Part shown: positions 11,301 through 23,090 of the stretch, piece after piece | How the letters are laid out: the number at the start of each line of letters is the position of its first letter | How positions within the stretch are numbered: position 1 is the stretch's first letter | Assembly: GCA_964017195.1 (NCBI GenBank) | Contig: OZ024887.1 | Coordinates: 682,001-746,000 of the forward strand | From: Siderastrea radians | Lineage: Eukaryota; Cnidaria; Anthozoa; Scleractinia; Rhizangiidae | Reading direction: 5' to 3' | Length of the DNA: 64,000 nucleotides | Made by a program: the position numbers and the translations under genes | The notes under the pieces: generated by a model | Database searches by the model: none | Seen by the model: only the letters and a program-made list of their open reading frames with translations | What the model was told of the DNA's origin: nothing

Positions 11301-14300
11301 TATGCGTGAACAAATTCTTTTAAAGTTGTCATTGACTTTGAATTTCAATGTGAGTTTCATTTACTATTTTAATTTTAATCGAAGGATAAAGTGCGGGGAA
11401 AAGTTTGATTTGTTCTCGCACAATTTATTTGAGGCCACAGTACAGTATGCAAATTGCTTTCACTGTGAACTAAAAATAATTGCAGGAAAAAGAGCTTGCT
11501 ATTTTACTCTAATTCTTTTCCTAACATCATAACCTTCGATTTTTAGAATAGGTTGCATTCAACAGTTACGCTTTTGACGGCAGGTTTGAGTCTGCCAAAC
11601 GCAATTATGAACTTCCAATTTCAATTCTGAAAATTTTAGCTCTGTTGTTAAAATTTTACGTCGCATTCGGCACGCAAATTATTCACGGCAACCCTCGACA
11701 CCAAAAATTATAGACACACTTTTAAACATTGGACCAAGCGTTGCAATGACTTCAAAGCCGTTTCAATTTTCTAATGTTTTTAAACATTAAAACAGATTAT
11801 CAGAAGTGTACGTTTTGCAGTGGAAGGTTACAATGTAAAATATCACTCAGTCGGCTGCTGTTTGTCATCATGCAACATTGATTGTTTGCTGTGCGGAATG
11901 TACCTTTTTTCTTTTGGAGGGAGCGAAAGGATTAATTTCCGTTTAATAAAGGTGTTTGGAATATAGAGAGGGCTTTTCAAATCAGTTGGAAGAAAAAAGC
12001 GGCAATTCCTAAGGGGGGTTTGAATGATTATGGAATTCCGAAGGCATGGGGGGGGGGTAGAACGGTTTGGAATTCTGAGGGCAAGGGGGGTTGAGCATTT
12101 TGGAATTTCCTAAGGCAAGGGAGGATCTAGATAAAGATGCCGCCCGTGGTAGGGTATGGATATTTTCTGGAATCACCCATTTCATGTGTTATGCAAATGT
12201 GATGTGCTTTTGATCTGAAACTAACTTTGGACTATCTATTTTACTGTTTTGTATAAATTCTTTTAAATTGTTAATGATTTTGAGTTTCAATATGAGCTTC
12301 ATTTACTATTTTAATTTAATCAAAGGATAAAATGCCGAGAAAGAATGTTTGTTTTGTTCCCATATCGATCACTCGCACAAATTATTTGAGGCTCACAGTA
12401 TGCAAATTCAGTGCAGTAGTCGCAGGAACTAACAGTAGTCGCAGGAAAAAAGCTTGCTATTTTACTCTAATTCTCTCTCTAAAATCTTAACATTTGTTTT
12501 TGAGCTATTTTGTCTACAAAATAGCCTCATAGTCGGCATGCAGCCTCAAGTTTCTGGGAAGGTTGGTTCTTTGGTTGGTTGGTTTTTGGGTGGACCATGT
12601 TCGGCATTCCCGATGACTGTCGAATTTTACCGAAAGGCTAGTTGTCGGGGCCGGAACAAAAATGCGAATGAGAACGCACGGAAAATTCCGCTACTAAAGC
12701 GACACGAAGAAGGTGTCCGGATTAGTATCGCTTGACGTTGGATATTTATATATCAAATAGAAATTGCTGGCTTCCTTGTGGTAGACTTCCTTAGAAAACG
12801 AATCGTCAGCACAAACCTGGTTTACACGTGAGCGGAAGCGAGTTCTAGTAAATAATTCGTGGGTTATCTGATATTTATGATGTTTGGTCTAAGAAATATT
12901 TGTCAGCTTCGTTTGTTTTGGTAGATGAGAATTGGAACAAATCCTTTGTACACATGCGCATAACGTACGTTTGGAGTTATATGGTTCAACTTTAGAGTGT
13001 GAGAAATAACGTGACTTCTGTGCAGGGATGTCCCGTAGTAAATGATGGTAAATAGATGGCAAATAGTTTGAAGGTATAAAAAGGGCAGAATCGTGCATTT
13101 CGAACTTAAACGACTTATTGTTCGCACCTTTTGGTAGGTTTTAAAATTAATGGCCATGCCACTCGATCACCAGGTCCGTCAAAGGCACAAGGTCGACAAG
13201 GAAAAAGATTGTATGGGTGGCATAAACGTTGCTTGTACGTGCGACTAGTTAAGCGCAAAGTTAGAGGCGGCTTACCAGAGAAATGGGTTTCTGGTTAGGC
13301 CACATGGCGGTAGCGGGATTGTTTGTACAAAATTTTAGGCGGAAAGATCAGCACGACAATCAAATCAAATCAAAACAATTATCACCTCCCATACGAAGAC
13401 AAAAACGCAGTAGCTCCACGCAAGATTCGTTTCACAGTTTTATAGACACAAAAATCGGTTATCATTTTTCAGATTACAAAAAACGCATAAATTTACTCAT
13501 TCCCCGCTTCCTTTTAAGTTTCTCCCTTTGTCACACAATTCTAGCTGCCACGAAAGCCAATAAAAAGTGCCGAAAACGAACTTATGACAGTCTTATGAAA
13601 GTCTCGTGACTCGCCATTGAACTTTGTGTCATCACATGTTTGTACGTGACAAAACACCACTTGTTTACACAAAACAGTAACCTGATCTCACGCTCAATCA
13701 ACATAACACGTTCTTTACACGTGAAATGACCCACACTAAGCATTATCACATGACTGCCTGGCCGTGCGATAAAATCCCCCCCCCCAGCCCCCGGAGCTAT
13801 TAAAGCAAAATTTGGCCTTGACTTGATCACATGTACTCCATGTGATAAAATTCACATTGTTAACCACGCAGGCGAACCACTCCATTATTATTCTCAAATT
13901 CACTCATTTAAAATTCCAACGATTCCTTTGCCCATTACCACCTCTCTACTTAACAAAACATCCCTTAATATTATTTTCACCCAATTTTGCATCTTAATTT
14001 CACATCAAAACAACCACTAATTTTTATGTGGCTTCAGCGAAGCTGAGACCATTACAGTGTGGCACTGATATTTTTGCGGGAGTTTAATTTTGCGAATGGC
14101 GATTTTTTTGTGTTTTGCGGGACTAATTTTTGCGATTGGGGAAGCTGTTTATCCTTCCTTGGAATTAATTTTTGCCATTTTCCGGAAGCCGCCTTCTATT
14201 TGGAATTATAACATTCTCGTTTTTTGAGTATAAACAATCGAATGCAGGTGAACAACATGCAGACGTATAACACGTTAAATCAGTTAATCAATGGAGTACC

Positions 14301-17300
14301 TTCAGACGATCCTTTTCTTTAAAGCTTTTAACAGCTTAATACTTGTAATGTACCGACTGCAATTTCATCGTTTTATTTCTGAATGTTTTGCTTCTAATTT
14401 CGTTTTATTTTTGAATGAAAGAGACGGTTTAAGTAAATGGGCACCAACATAATATTACATCACATGTAAAAGGCGATGTTTGTATATTGTATATAAATTT
14501 CGACAATGGAGTAAATTTGTGCGGGAATTATTTTTTTCGCGGGAACTTTTTTTGCGGATCGTGAAAAAACCGCAAAAATTCCAAAAATTTGAATCCGGAA
14601 AAAATTAGTGCCACACGGTACATGTATGTCAGCACATGCAATGTTTTGGCTTTTTTGACAGTTTGCTACGTGACTAGTCACGCAAGACTTACACAAATCA
14701 CACAATGGCATGATCTTTTCTAACAAGGCACGCTTATTACTCGATTTTAGCCGTGTGTTCCAAAATGTAAGTCCGTTTGAAATAATCTGGAAAATAAAAC
14801 AGAGCTTATTTATATATTTGTTTCGATACGGGAGTTGCGACGTTCATCAAGCATGATGTCACGCAAGAAGAAGACGTACGTGACTTTCAAGATCGGCTAT
14901 TCTCTTCTGGTTCAAACATTACAGAATTAATTTTTGTGACACGTTACGCTTCCTACTAGATCCAAAATATTTGTCCATAGCAAAATAATCTTTATAATAG
15001 AAAGCGACAAAATTAAATTTCAATCCATTGACCTTCCGAGAAACATCTGAGAATGAGCTTCAGAAAGGACTGTTTTGTATTATTTTGTTTGTCCCATATT
15101 CACACTGTTGTTAGATATTCTACAGATTTTATCTCACTTTCTTCTTGTTTTGTCGTAATTTGAAGCCACGCTTGTACGCATTAGCGTACCATCTATTGAT
15201 CAATGATGAATACGAATTCGAAACCACTAACATAAACTCAAACATTGATCTTTGATTACCCTCAAATCTGTAAAAAGCCCTGGGAACAAGGTTGCACAAT
15301 ATCGCACACAGCTCCACTTATCAGGTTAACTCTGTCTAAAAACCAATACTTTTCGAATGCTCAACTCTACTCAAATAAACAACATCACAATAGTGCACCT
15401 TGGTGCACGCACGTTCATTCAATAACCATTTCCGTACCTCTCATTGACAGCTACAAAATAGCTCACGCACGCTATGCGTGCCTATGTTTTAATATGAGTT
15501 ATGTTCAACAGTTTCGCTTTTGATGGCAGATTTGACTCTGGCAAAAGCAATTTTCAATTTCCAAATTTTAACTTTGTGGTTAATTCCTGGGTAATTTTAT
15601 GTCGCATTGGCACGCAAATTATTCATGCAACTCTCGGCGCCAAAAATTAATAGTCACGCATTAAAATGTTAGCACCAAGCATTAGTACGACTTCAAAGCC
15701 GTTTGAGTTTTCTAACATTAACAGATTATCGATAGTGTACGCTTTCCCGTGTAAGGATCCTCTTGGAAGCCGCTGTTTGTCATCACGCAATGCTAAGCAA
15801 GCTTCAATCATCGCAAGAAATCAGATAAACAAACTTGATGATCCCTACTGCTTGCAATTGTTAACTCATCTGTCATGGTTCCAAACAAAAATAAAGTGTT
15901 GAAAGCACAGTCAAGGCTGTTTGCCATCATTTTTAATAACTATGATCTGTGCATGTTACTGCAACCCAAAAAGTGCTAAGTCTTCTGGTCAAAGCTTATG
16001 CTGAAGAAGTTCCAAGTGTATCTCAGCTTGTGTTTTAGTGTTTTTCAAGAATTGTTCCTCTTGCATCAAAAAAAGTTTGGCTACCAATTCCACATGTCAT
16101 GGAGTTTTGCAGGTAAAAGCAAACGTTTTAGTTTTGTTATCCTTTTCAAGGAAGTCAAACAGTTTGTTTGATTAGGTCCTTGCATTAATTGTTCCCTGTG
16201 CTGAATGTGCATTTATTTTTTTTCAGAGGGAGCTAAAGGATTAAGACGGAATCCATTAGGAAATTAAGTAATTTTAATTTTCAGTGGACAAAAACCAGAA
16301 TAATTTAAATCATATCGCATTCTTTTTTACATTTTTTGAAAGCTACAGATGTAATTTGTTATTTGTAATAACCCCAAAGACAATTTCTTATGGGAGCCCG
16401 AGAAAATAACTTTCAAATTTCACAAAATGAAATCTTACGCATACAAATTTACCTATTTTACCTGTGTTTACATAATTCCTGTGAAATTTGAAATTTAATT
16501 TCATGGGCTCCCATAAGAAATTGTCTTTGGTGTTATTACAGATAACTAATTACGTCTATAGCTCTTAAAAAGTGTAAAAAAGAATGCGATATATTTTAAA
16601 TTATTCTGGTACAAAGTTTTTGTCCACTGATTACTCAATTTCCCGATGGATTCCGTCTTAATTTGCCATTAATAAAGGTGTTTGGAAGTTAGAGAGGGCT
16701 TTTCAAATCAGGAGTGGAAGAAAAAAGCAGAAATTCCTAAGGGGGGTTTTAATGATTAAGGAATTCTGAAAGCATGGGGAGGGGGGTAGAACGGTTTGGA
16801 ATTCCGAGGGCAAGGGGGGATTGGGCATTTTGGAATTTCCTAAGACAAGGGGAGGTCTAGATGAAGATGCCGCCCGTGGTAGGGTATGGACATTTTCTGG
16901 AATCACCCATTATGGTGGATTGAAGAAACCTTGGTATTAACCCAGGGAGGAACAAGCAGACCTAGGTTAAAAACAAACCTACCTGAACATGACACATAAA
17001 AGCTCATGAAAAAACTGTGGTGTACTGCTTCCTCTAACCTGTTATCTTGTTTCCCCTGCTATCCTGAACTGAAACCTTTTCCCCTTGGATGATGTTGTGC
17101 AGTTATTTACAGTTAGTTATCTCTCCTCCCGCTTTCTGAAACAATTATTTGTTGGCTTTTTGTGTTGAAGATAGCAGCAGTCTGCAATAATTGTTTTAGA
17201 CGGTGTTTTTCAATATTACAAAAACTAATACAGGTATCAATGTTTAGACGGAGGTGGGGGGGGGGGAGTAAAGGCAAAGGTGCAGCATTTGAATTTTTTG

Positions 17301-20300
17301 CAATTTTTTGTCATATTCTGGCCAACTCTTGGGACTGGAAAATACAATGTAGTTCAAATTTGGTAAAATATCCACACCTGGGGATAACAAAACCGTGCAA
17401 TGACATGTATTAAAAGTAATTTAAAATGAGCGTTTTTAACTCCTGTTATCGAAGGTAGATGGAAGAAGATTGAATTTGAATAAAGTCAAGAAAAAAAACA
17501 ATCCCCAAGAGTTGTAGATTGTTTCCCAGTAGTGGAAAAGGTGTTGTTGAAAGGATATTGCGTTCATTATTAATGTAAGCTAAATTATCGTGAAACCACT
17601 CCTTAACATAACCAGTCACTTCAACAATTAAGAAAGGCTGAAAATCCAGCTTTGGTTTTCACCAAAATTGAATCACAACATTCTTCAACAATCTTTACAT
17701 TACACTGAATACAAGATGGAATGCTGTAGTGCTATTGCATTACCGATATCCAAGATGGCATCTCCTGGAACATGAGTTTAGGACCCAGTCCTCCACAAGG
17801 TCAAATTCAAATGTCCACAGCATGGGGCAAAATTCCTCAGAGAGGGAACAGTAGAAGTGTTCATATGCTGCACCTTTGCCCGTACCCCCACCTCTCCATC
17901 TAAACATTGATGTCTGCAAAACAATGGTTTATGCCTTAATTATAGTTCATGTAAATCGCTCGCTACGCTTGGGGATCGTTCTTTTTATGTGGCTGCCCCT
18001 AAACTATGGAACGATCTTTCATGTAGAATAAGGAACATCACATCTGTGCAATGTTTCAAGAAAGCTATCAAGACCTTTTTATTCGCAAAAGCTTTTTAAA
18101 TCTACATTGTATTTCTACATTTTCAAAGCTAGTCAATTTTGAACTTTAATTTTTAGCTGAAAATTTTTACATTCAATTTGACAATTGTGCAATAGACGTT
18201 ATTATTATTGTGATGATGATGATGATGATGATAATGATGATGGTTATTATTATTATTAAACTTGTGTTTTACACTGATGTCAATCATAATATTAAGATAG
18301 CAGTAGCCGCCTCCCCACCCTCTCCCCTCCCCCCCCCCACCCCCTCCCCTCCCCCCTCCCCTCCTCCCAAAAACAGATTCAGACAAAATGCTTACCTGCT
18401 GATTAAAACGTCTTGCTTTTGCTAACACGGCATCGTAAAACTAAGTTGTTGGTTAATTTGTGATTTTTAGCATTTGGGTGCTATCAAAAGATGTTCCTGT
18501 TCCATCATGGATTAAAATGTGTTTTTCAGCCAGTCAGAATGTTGCTGTAAATTAGTTATTGTAAAGTAGGTTATTGCTAACTTGAACATCAGCTATCTTG
18601 GGCCTTAGACATGCTTCCCTTAGATACTCTTCTATAATAATTCACTGTCGGTTCTCTTTCTCTTTTTTATTTCAAGACTGTTGAAATTTGCTGTAGCTTT
18701 AAATCTCATAGAACTTGGTGAGTTAAAAGAAAAAACAGCATCATGTCAAGTTTCTTTTGTTGAATCACGCAGGAACCTTCAACTTCTCAACAAAATGGTA
18801 CAGCCAGTAATACTGAGAAAACAAGCAGTGCAACTACTACAGTTCAAAGTGAAGGTATGTCCTCAACATTTAAATCAGCAGTCTAACTGGTGCTAAACTG
18901 TAGTCTTCAGAGCAGGAGATCAAGATTTTCTGTAATTCACAGAGAGTTTGTCAGGAAGAAAGAAAGAAGCTAAGTACAGTTGACTCCTGATAACTTCAGT
19001 ATTTAAAGGAGTTGACATGTACCCAATTACAAAGAAAATCACCTTAAGGGAAAAAAAGTCGGAGCTTTTAGTTATCGAGGGTTTGAGTTGTATTCAGGGT
19101 TAAATTACAGTAATTGTATGGACCAAATCCAGCGGAAATCAATTTTGGTTCAAGTTAGTGCAAGCTTTGACTTACTGAGGGTTCGAGTTAACAGGAGTCA
19201 ACTACATGTACCACCAAGTCTTTTTGAAAGCATTTTATACCCAAGAAGTAATAATTAATACAACAATTAATATTTTGTGCTCTTCCTGCCTGGTATATGA
19301 CAGGAGAGCATACCATAAAGCTCTTTTGAAGGCCCTGGGTTCCAATTTTATTTTCAAGCCCCAAGAGAGGAAGGCTTATTGGAACAGAAGTTAATTTTAT
19401 TTAATTTGCCATTGTAGTCTCTTTTGTGATATCTCTTTTATCATTGTTTTTCTAATACAGTGGAACCCCAACATAATGAATACCCCATTATAACAAAGGA
19501 TATTTTTCAGCCCAGTGATAATAAATCTATGAAAAAGAACCACGATATAACAAACCCCCATTTATAAGGAACCAATTTTGCTAGTCCCTTGGCACTTTGT
19601 TAATTTGTCGAGATTCCACTGTATACTTGTACTTCAACCAGCACTTTAATTCTGGGAGGGCAGGAGGCTTAGAGGAAAGGTGGGTATAATTTATCTTAAA
19701 TGGTTCTTCAGAGGACACTTTTTGGTGAAATTAAAATTAATAACTAAATGTGCTAACAAATTCTGTTATCTCCCCATTTACTTTTTAAATAGCTCTTAAT
19801 TCTTGTCAACAAAATCTCAGCTTAGAAACGATCTGCAGTAAATACCTCATGTAATACTACAGTCTAGGGGATATGTTTATCAACTAAAATTGCACTGGAC
19901 TGTTTTCATGAATAAAAGCAACTGTTTCTTCTGTAAACTACAAAATGTAGCCCACATTGCAGTAGCTTTGAAAAATTGCACAATCTGCTACATAATAGCT
20001 CTTGTTTACCACGCAACTGGCATGGAAATGCGGTATGATAGCAAAGCCTGGGCATGTAGTGTGCCAGTGGAGCACCATTACTAACCAAATTTGGTAACCC
20101 TAAGATTCTAATTTTGTTTTTCTTTTCTTCTCACTATATTGTTCTTTCCCATCCCCAGCATCTACAACTTCCATGCCACTGAGAATCAACAAAACTAAAG
20201 AAAAGAACAACCACACCACATATGCATCTCTGGTTATTGCCCTCAGTTTTGGCATCTTGTTCTTGTTTGCTGTTCTTGTCCTGATTGGTCGCCCCTGGTG

Positions 20301-20358
20301 GTATTCATTTCACAGACCAAGGTACTCAAAAGTGGATTATTTAATGAATGGACTCTAG
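4906..20358 (+). CDS. MANSC domain single-pass membrane protein (MANSC1-like), four exons
   Basis: Coding exons are 4906-5326, 8905-8990, 18773-18854 and 20159-20358, with matching phases (1, 0, 1) and GT..AG ends. They give 262 residues. An N-terminal hydrophobic segment (about 11-27) looks like a signal peptide. Cys36, 77, 81, 82, 87, 107, 112 and 118 form a MANSC domain, with the typical CEQACC and NCFFLNC blocks. Exons 2 and 3 encode a short Ser/Thr-rich, probably O-glycosylated stalk. Exon 4 gives a transmembrane helix and a 15-residue tail, RYSKVDYLMNGL. That tail resembles the end of human MANSC1 (I recall RYSRLDYLINGI). MANSC domains occur in MANSC1, LRP11 and the HAI-1 protease inhibitor; the function of MANSC1 itself is poorly known. 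The second in-frame ATG (4933) could be the real start, giving a better signal peptide. Confidence 0.8.
6051..6555 (-). CDS. Unidentified long open frame in intron 1, possible retrocopy or exon
   Basis: An open frame of about 165 residues runs on the minus strand inside the MANSC1-like intron. It has no in-frame ATG at its beginning but follows a plausible acceptor (aaacag, plus-strand complement near 6556-6561). Its composition is protein-like, with several Trp, Cys and His and no simple repeats, and it includes a DKFLSWCKN segment. This is longer than expected by chance in AT-rich DNA. I do not recognise the family. It may be a fragment of a processed copy or of a transposon protein, or a nested gene's exon. 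Confidence 0.25.
7611..8263. mobile_element. MITE with 18-bp TIRs and an internal 201-bp-period duplication
   Basis: The left end AACAAGGCTCCTGCCTAA and the reverse complement of the right end, AACAAGGTTGCTGCCTAA, match at 16 of 18 positions. Inside, a ~172-bp segment starting CCAATGACATCTCATCCCAA is repeated at 7711 and 7912. No coding capacity. No clear target-site duplication. Confidence 0.6.
8905..8990 (+). CDS. MANSC1-like exon 2: stalk
   Basis: 86 bp with acceptor tgttccacag and donor AAG|gtatat. It opens in phase 1 (completing an Asp codon with exon 1) and ends in phase 0. It encodes 28 residues rich in Val, Ser, Thr and Ala, fitting an extended extracellular stalk. Confidence 0.65.
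9112..9278. mobile_element. Short hAT-like MITE
   Basis: Ends CAGTGTTCCAGATTA and (reverse complement of the right end) CAGTGTTCCAGATAA match at 14 of 15 positions over a 167-bp element. The CAG start fits hAT-type termini. Flanking 8-mers share only TAAC, so any duplication has decayed. Confidence 0.5.
10251..11290. repeat. Two tandem copies of a ~0.5-kb repeat with G-rich minisatellite
   Basis: Copies at about 10251-10744 and 10742-11290 both open with GATTGGGTGGTTCCAGAAAA and close with CATTGAAAAGGTCAGATT. Near each start is a G-rich minisatellite built on GACTGGAATTC plus a run of G, expanded to about four units in the second copy. The opening sequence recurs in reverse at 12155-12181 and 16890-16915, so it is the terminus of a dispersed family. 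Short ORFs here are repeat-derived. Confidence 0.7.
11305..11545. repeat. Direct repeat, left copy (~240 bp)
   Basis: Starts with AAATTCTTTTAAA and ends near GCTTGCTATTTTACTCTAAT plus about 40 bp. The partner lies at 12258-12505 in the same orientation. The pair flanks about 710 bp that contain the reverse-oriented repeat end at 12181. Confidence 0.6.
11546..12181 (-). repeat. Dispersed repeat, copy A (carries the empty TTAA site)
   Basis: Read on the minus strand it starts with GGGTGATTCCAGAAAATATC at 12181 and extends to about 11546. It aligns along its length with 15500-16915. At 11932-11935 it has a single TTAA where copy B carries a 413-bp insertion. Confidence 0.6.
12258..12505. repeat. 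Direct repeat, right copy (~240 bp)
   Basis: Diverged copy of 11305-11545 in the same orientation. It shares TTCATTTACTATTTTAATTT and GCTTGCTATTTTACTCTAAT. It may be an LTR-like pair or a segmental duplication caused by insertion. No primer-binding site or coding sequence lies between. Confidence 0.55.
15500..16915 (-). repeat. Dispersed repeat, copy B (filled TTAA site)
   Basis: Same family as 11546-12181. Shared blocks include GGCACGCAAATTATTCA, GACTTCAAAGCCGTTT and AGAGGGCTTTTCAAATCA. It is longer than copy A because of the hairpin element at 16245-16657 and about 0.3 kb of extra sequence near 15.8-16.1 kb. Confidence 0.6.
16245..16657. mobile_element. TTAA-flanked hairpin MITE (piggyBac-like target)
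   Basis: A 413-bp element with inverted arms of roughly 185 bp each (termini GACGGAATCC), so nearly the whole element can fold into one hairpin. It is flanked by TTAA at 16241-16244 and 16658-16661. The related repeat copy A keeps one TTAA at 11932-11935 in the same context, which proves the insertion boundaries. TTAA targets are typical of piggyBac elements, but the termini lack the usual CCC start. No ORF. Confidence 0.85.
17956..18099 (+). pseudogene. 3' end of a non-LTR retrotransposon ORF (5' truncated)
   Basis: The frame encodes GDRSFYVAAPKLWNDL followed by a short RIRN...FKKAIKTFLF segment, then TAA. This is the characteristic C terminus of many animal CR1/L2-type reverse transcriptase ORFs. 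A further ~100 bp leads to an ATT/GAT microsatellite (18198-18260), consistent with a microsatellite-tailed 3' end. The element is severely 5' truncated. Confidence 0.7.
18198..18368. repeat. ATT/GAT microsatellite and long pyrimidine tract
   Basis: An ATT/GAT microsatellite at 18198-18260 is followed by about 50 bp of almost pure C/T at 18315-18368 (CCCTCCCC-type units). Its complement is a G-rich strand with several G runs, able in principle to form a triplex or G-quadruplex. Confidence 0.75.
18773..18854 (+). CDS. MANSC1-like exon 3: Ser/Thr stalk
   Basis: 82 bp with acceptor cacgcag and donor GAAG|gtatgt. It encodes EPSTSQQNGT followed by a TSSATTT-type run, which looks like a mucin-like linker. 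The phase (0 to 1) joins cleanly to exons 2 and 4. Confidence 0.65.
18977..19203. mobile_element. Pogo/Tigger-like MITE
   Basis: Left end CAGTTGACTCCTGATAACT after TA; right end, reverse complemented, TAGTTGACTCCTGTTAACT. Mirrored arms share AGTTGACTCCTG-TAACT. The CAGT terminus and flanking TA resemble pogo/Tigger elements. The right terminal base pair is mutated. Confidence 0.5.
19458..19621. mobile_element. Pogo/Tigger-like MITE
   Basis: A 164-bp element with CAGTGGAACC and (reverse complement) CAGTGGAATC ends, flanked by TA at 19456-19457 and 19622-19623. The interior has the ATAATGAA and ATTATAAC motifs common to Tigger-derived MITEs. Confidence 0.6.
20159..20358 (+). CDS. MANSC1-like exon 4: transmembrane helix and tail
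   Basis: Acceptor ccatccccag. About 20 residues of juxtamembrane sequence are followed by a ~23-residue hydrophobic helix starting at SLVIALSFGILF, then a short basic cytoplasmic tail with a YSKVDYLMNG motif and a TAG at 20356-20358. The Tyr-based tail could be a sorting or kinase site (inference). Confidence 0.78.
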
Positions 20359-20981
20359 TTTTCTTTAGAGAGAAATATTTTGAGAAAGAAGACAGTAGAT
20401 ATTCAGTGTTTATATTTATTATGTGTAACAGGTGTTGTTAGTTTCTTATCTGTTAGTTAAATGTCACATAACTTAATGTAAAAAGGTGTATTTAATCAAA
20501 TAAGAAACAGGATCAGAATTAACAGAGGCTTAAAAATTAGGAAGGCAGCCCATGGGTCTGTTCATAGCAATTACATTGAATTTAAGCATTCCAACAGTGT
20601 ACCATTAGAGTAGGAAGTAGCACGCACATTTAAAAAGTATCTCTCATGGCATTGAACTTTCAAAGTAATTTCGCACTCAAAATAACAATTAAGGTCCTGA
20701 TAGAGTTGTGGTAAAACTGATATATCACTTGGCATTTTTTCTTACATTATGAGCTAATAGTCATTAACAGGTCTTTTTAGGAGTGGGGGAGTGGGACAGG
20801 GTGAGCGGTGAGTTATAAAAAGTGTGTTCAAATCTTGGAAATTACCACAGTGGAGCAGAGGCCACCATGGCAGATGAGGAGGAAACTGCTCATAAAACAG
20901 TGTGTCCTAAGACATACAGTGTCAGTAGGTGTGTCAGTGAGTGTTGCAAGATATCAGTCTCTGCCAGTTTCTTTTCATCTG

Positions 20982-21159
20982 CAGGGATGTCACTAAGATT
21001 TCAAGTTGCCAGGTAAATACAACAAGTAGGCGGGGAAGAAAACAGCTAGGGATTTCTTTTGGTTCTATTTTTCTTCTATTTTACTATGTAAGTAGCCGGG
21101 GGCCACGTTCATAGTAGCCAGGGGAAATCCCTGGTCCCCGCCTCTTAATGACAGCCCTG
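20982..21159. mobile_element. hAT-like MITE
   Basis: A 178-bp element with ends CAGGGATGTCACTAAGA and (reverse complement) CAGGGCTGTCATTAAGA, 15 of 17 matching. The flanking 5-mers ATCTG and ATCTT differ at one base, compatible with a 5-bp target duplication like that of the 49150 element. Confidence 0.6.
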
Positions 21160-23090
21160 ATCTTTAGTCATACGTACAATTTTTACTGGTCTACGATAAT
21201 GTTTTTAAAGTTGGTACATGTAAATGTCTACTTTGTTAAAATACTTCTTGTGCTTAACTTTGTTTTGGTTAATTTGCTTCTTGCATTTTTTGTGTTCATT
21301 TATATCAGGCTTAAAATTGTTAGAAATAGAGATGACTTTGTGGAAAGTGTTCATGTATGATAGAACTCATGGGCTGAATAGCATAATGAATGAATAAATG
21401 CAAAGATAAGCTGAGAAGGTACAAACTGTACAAAGCACTTTCCACTGCCAGATTTCATCTTATTAGGCAAATCCAAGGTAGGAAATGTGAGGGATATTTG
21501 GAAGAACTTTTTGTCATTCTGGCCAATGCAATTACAGTTTAGACCAAAGGAGTTCTGAATAAACATGAAGGTTAATTAGCTTCTAGTTTTTTGGTCAGTT
21601 GTCTTAATTCACCACTATTTCATTCGAAATGAGAAAGAAAGAACTTAAGATACAAAGAATTGTTTCTGTCATTGGTGCTGAGATTTGCTTGTGAAGTGAG
21701 CCTTTTTTCACTCCTTTAAAGGGTAAAGGCAATGCAGAAATAGTACAAAACGTTTTCGTAGCCATGCTCCTTCATCAGCGTACAATGTAAAAATAATCAA
21801 GAGTTGAAATGAGCTATCCAGGTTTAAAAGTTTTAAGAGCTGATGAGAGAGTTTATGTTTGGACTCCCATCAATTCCACTGAAACTTTACGCAGATTCAA
21901 ATTATTTCCAAGAATCAGCTAAAGAGTGAGAGTTTGATCAGGCTTACAAGAGTGAGATTTGGAAGCTCTAAATCCCTTAGCGTGGATTGACCTCTTGTTT
22001 ATTCTGGCATATTTTATCTTATTTTGTATGGGACTATATCCGTTGTCCAGTGTTAAGAATAATTTCTAAGGTTATTCAAAAGAAAACAGTAGATCACACA
22101 ATCTTAAAGTAAATGTTGTAAAAGGAAAAGCAATGCAATAAAGTAGTTTTTATTCAATTTGTCATACAGTCACAGTTGCAACGCTTTTATGAACCTAATA
22201 AGTAGCTCGTCTGTCCGACATTTGTTTTTGGTTTCAGTGCATAAAGTGTTGTGAGGAGTATTAGTTCTCACTCTGAATAAAATGCTAATTTTCTTTAAGC
22301 TTGCTCCCCAGCAATTTTTCTGTGTTAGGTGCATTCCCTCTCTTCTCCATAGAGGTTTGTTTGATATCCCCGTGTGGTGAGATAGAGAGGCTAGGTTGGG
22401 TACCCCCAGTTTTCAATGTCATTGTTTTGCTTCAGTTCCCCTGGTATGCTCTCTGTTTATGTAGTGAAGAAGCCTCTGTGGAGCTCAAGGGGGACTCTCA
22501 TCTTACAAGTCATGGGTATTTTTTACTCCTTTTAGGGTTAAAATTTGTGGTTTGGTACTGCTTAGGGTGTTAAAATGGAAAATAACCACTGCTATAGAAT
22601 TATCTTGGTTCCTTTTAGGATAGAAGCTGAGGGGAAAAAAAAACTAACTAGAAGCTCAAGCTTAAATTAATTTGGGGGGCATAAGTAAATCAAGCCACAC
22701 AAGATTTTGGTACAAAAATTCAGGACAGGCACTTTTATATGGCAGTCTCCCCCCCTCCCCCGGCCCCTTCAGAGGAGAGCTGCGGGAGAAGGTCTCAACT
22801 AAAAATTGAGATCTTTTACCATTCACTTGATACAAAAAAAATTTTACCCATCAATTAGCAAAAACAATTTCTCCTATACAGACTTGGGATGAGCGCAAAC
22901 TATTGGGGCTTTAAATAAGTTCTGATAATATTTTAAATACAAAATAGTGTGATTGCTATTAAAAGTTAGAAAATATGTTTGTTGAAATATGTTGGTTTTC
23001 ACGGTTCATGAACTGCAAAACATTTCGACATGTTACGAGCGGGACGGGTCATGTTGGCTAACATGTGGTGGTGCTCACTCAAATGTAATA

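Larger units (their letters stand above)
8991..18772. other. MANSC1-like intron 2 (9.8 kb), repeat-rich
   Basis: Holds the 9112 MITE, the tandem repeat at 10251-11290, the direct repeats around 11.3-12.5 kb, two copies of a larger repeat (11546-12181 and 15500-16915), a TTAA hairpin element, a retrotransposon 3' end and GC-skewed tracts. From about 12.5 to 15.2 kb I see no gene or clear element. Confidence 0.6.

Noticed and set aside
18153..18428. Gly-rich and His/Asn-rich ORF on the minus strand
   Set aside because: Product of the pyrimidine tract and the GAT microsatellite.
20887..20955. Plus-strand ATGGCAGATGAGGAGG start
   Set aside because: The frame is short, has no supported splice partner and lies beside a MITE.
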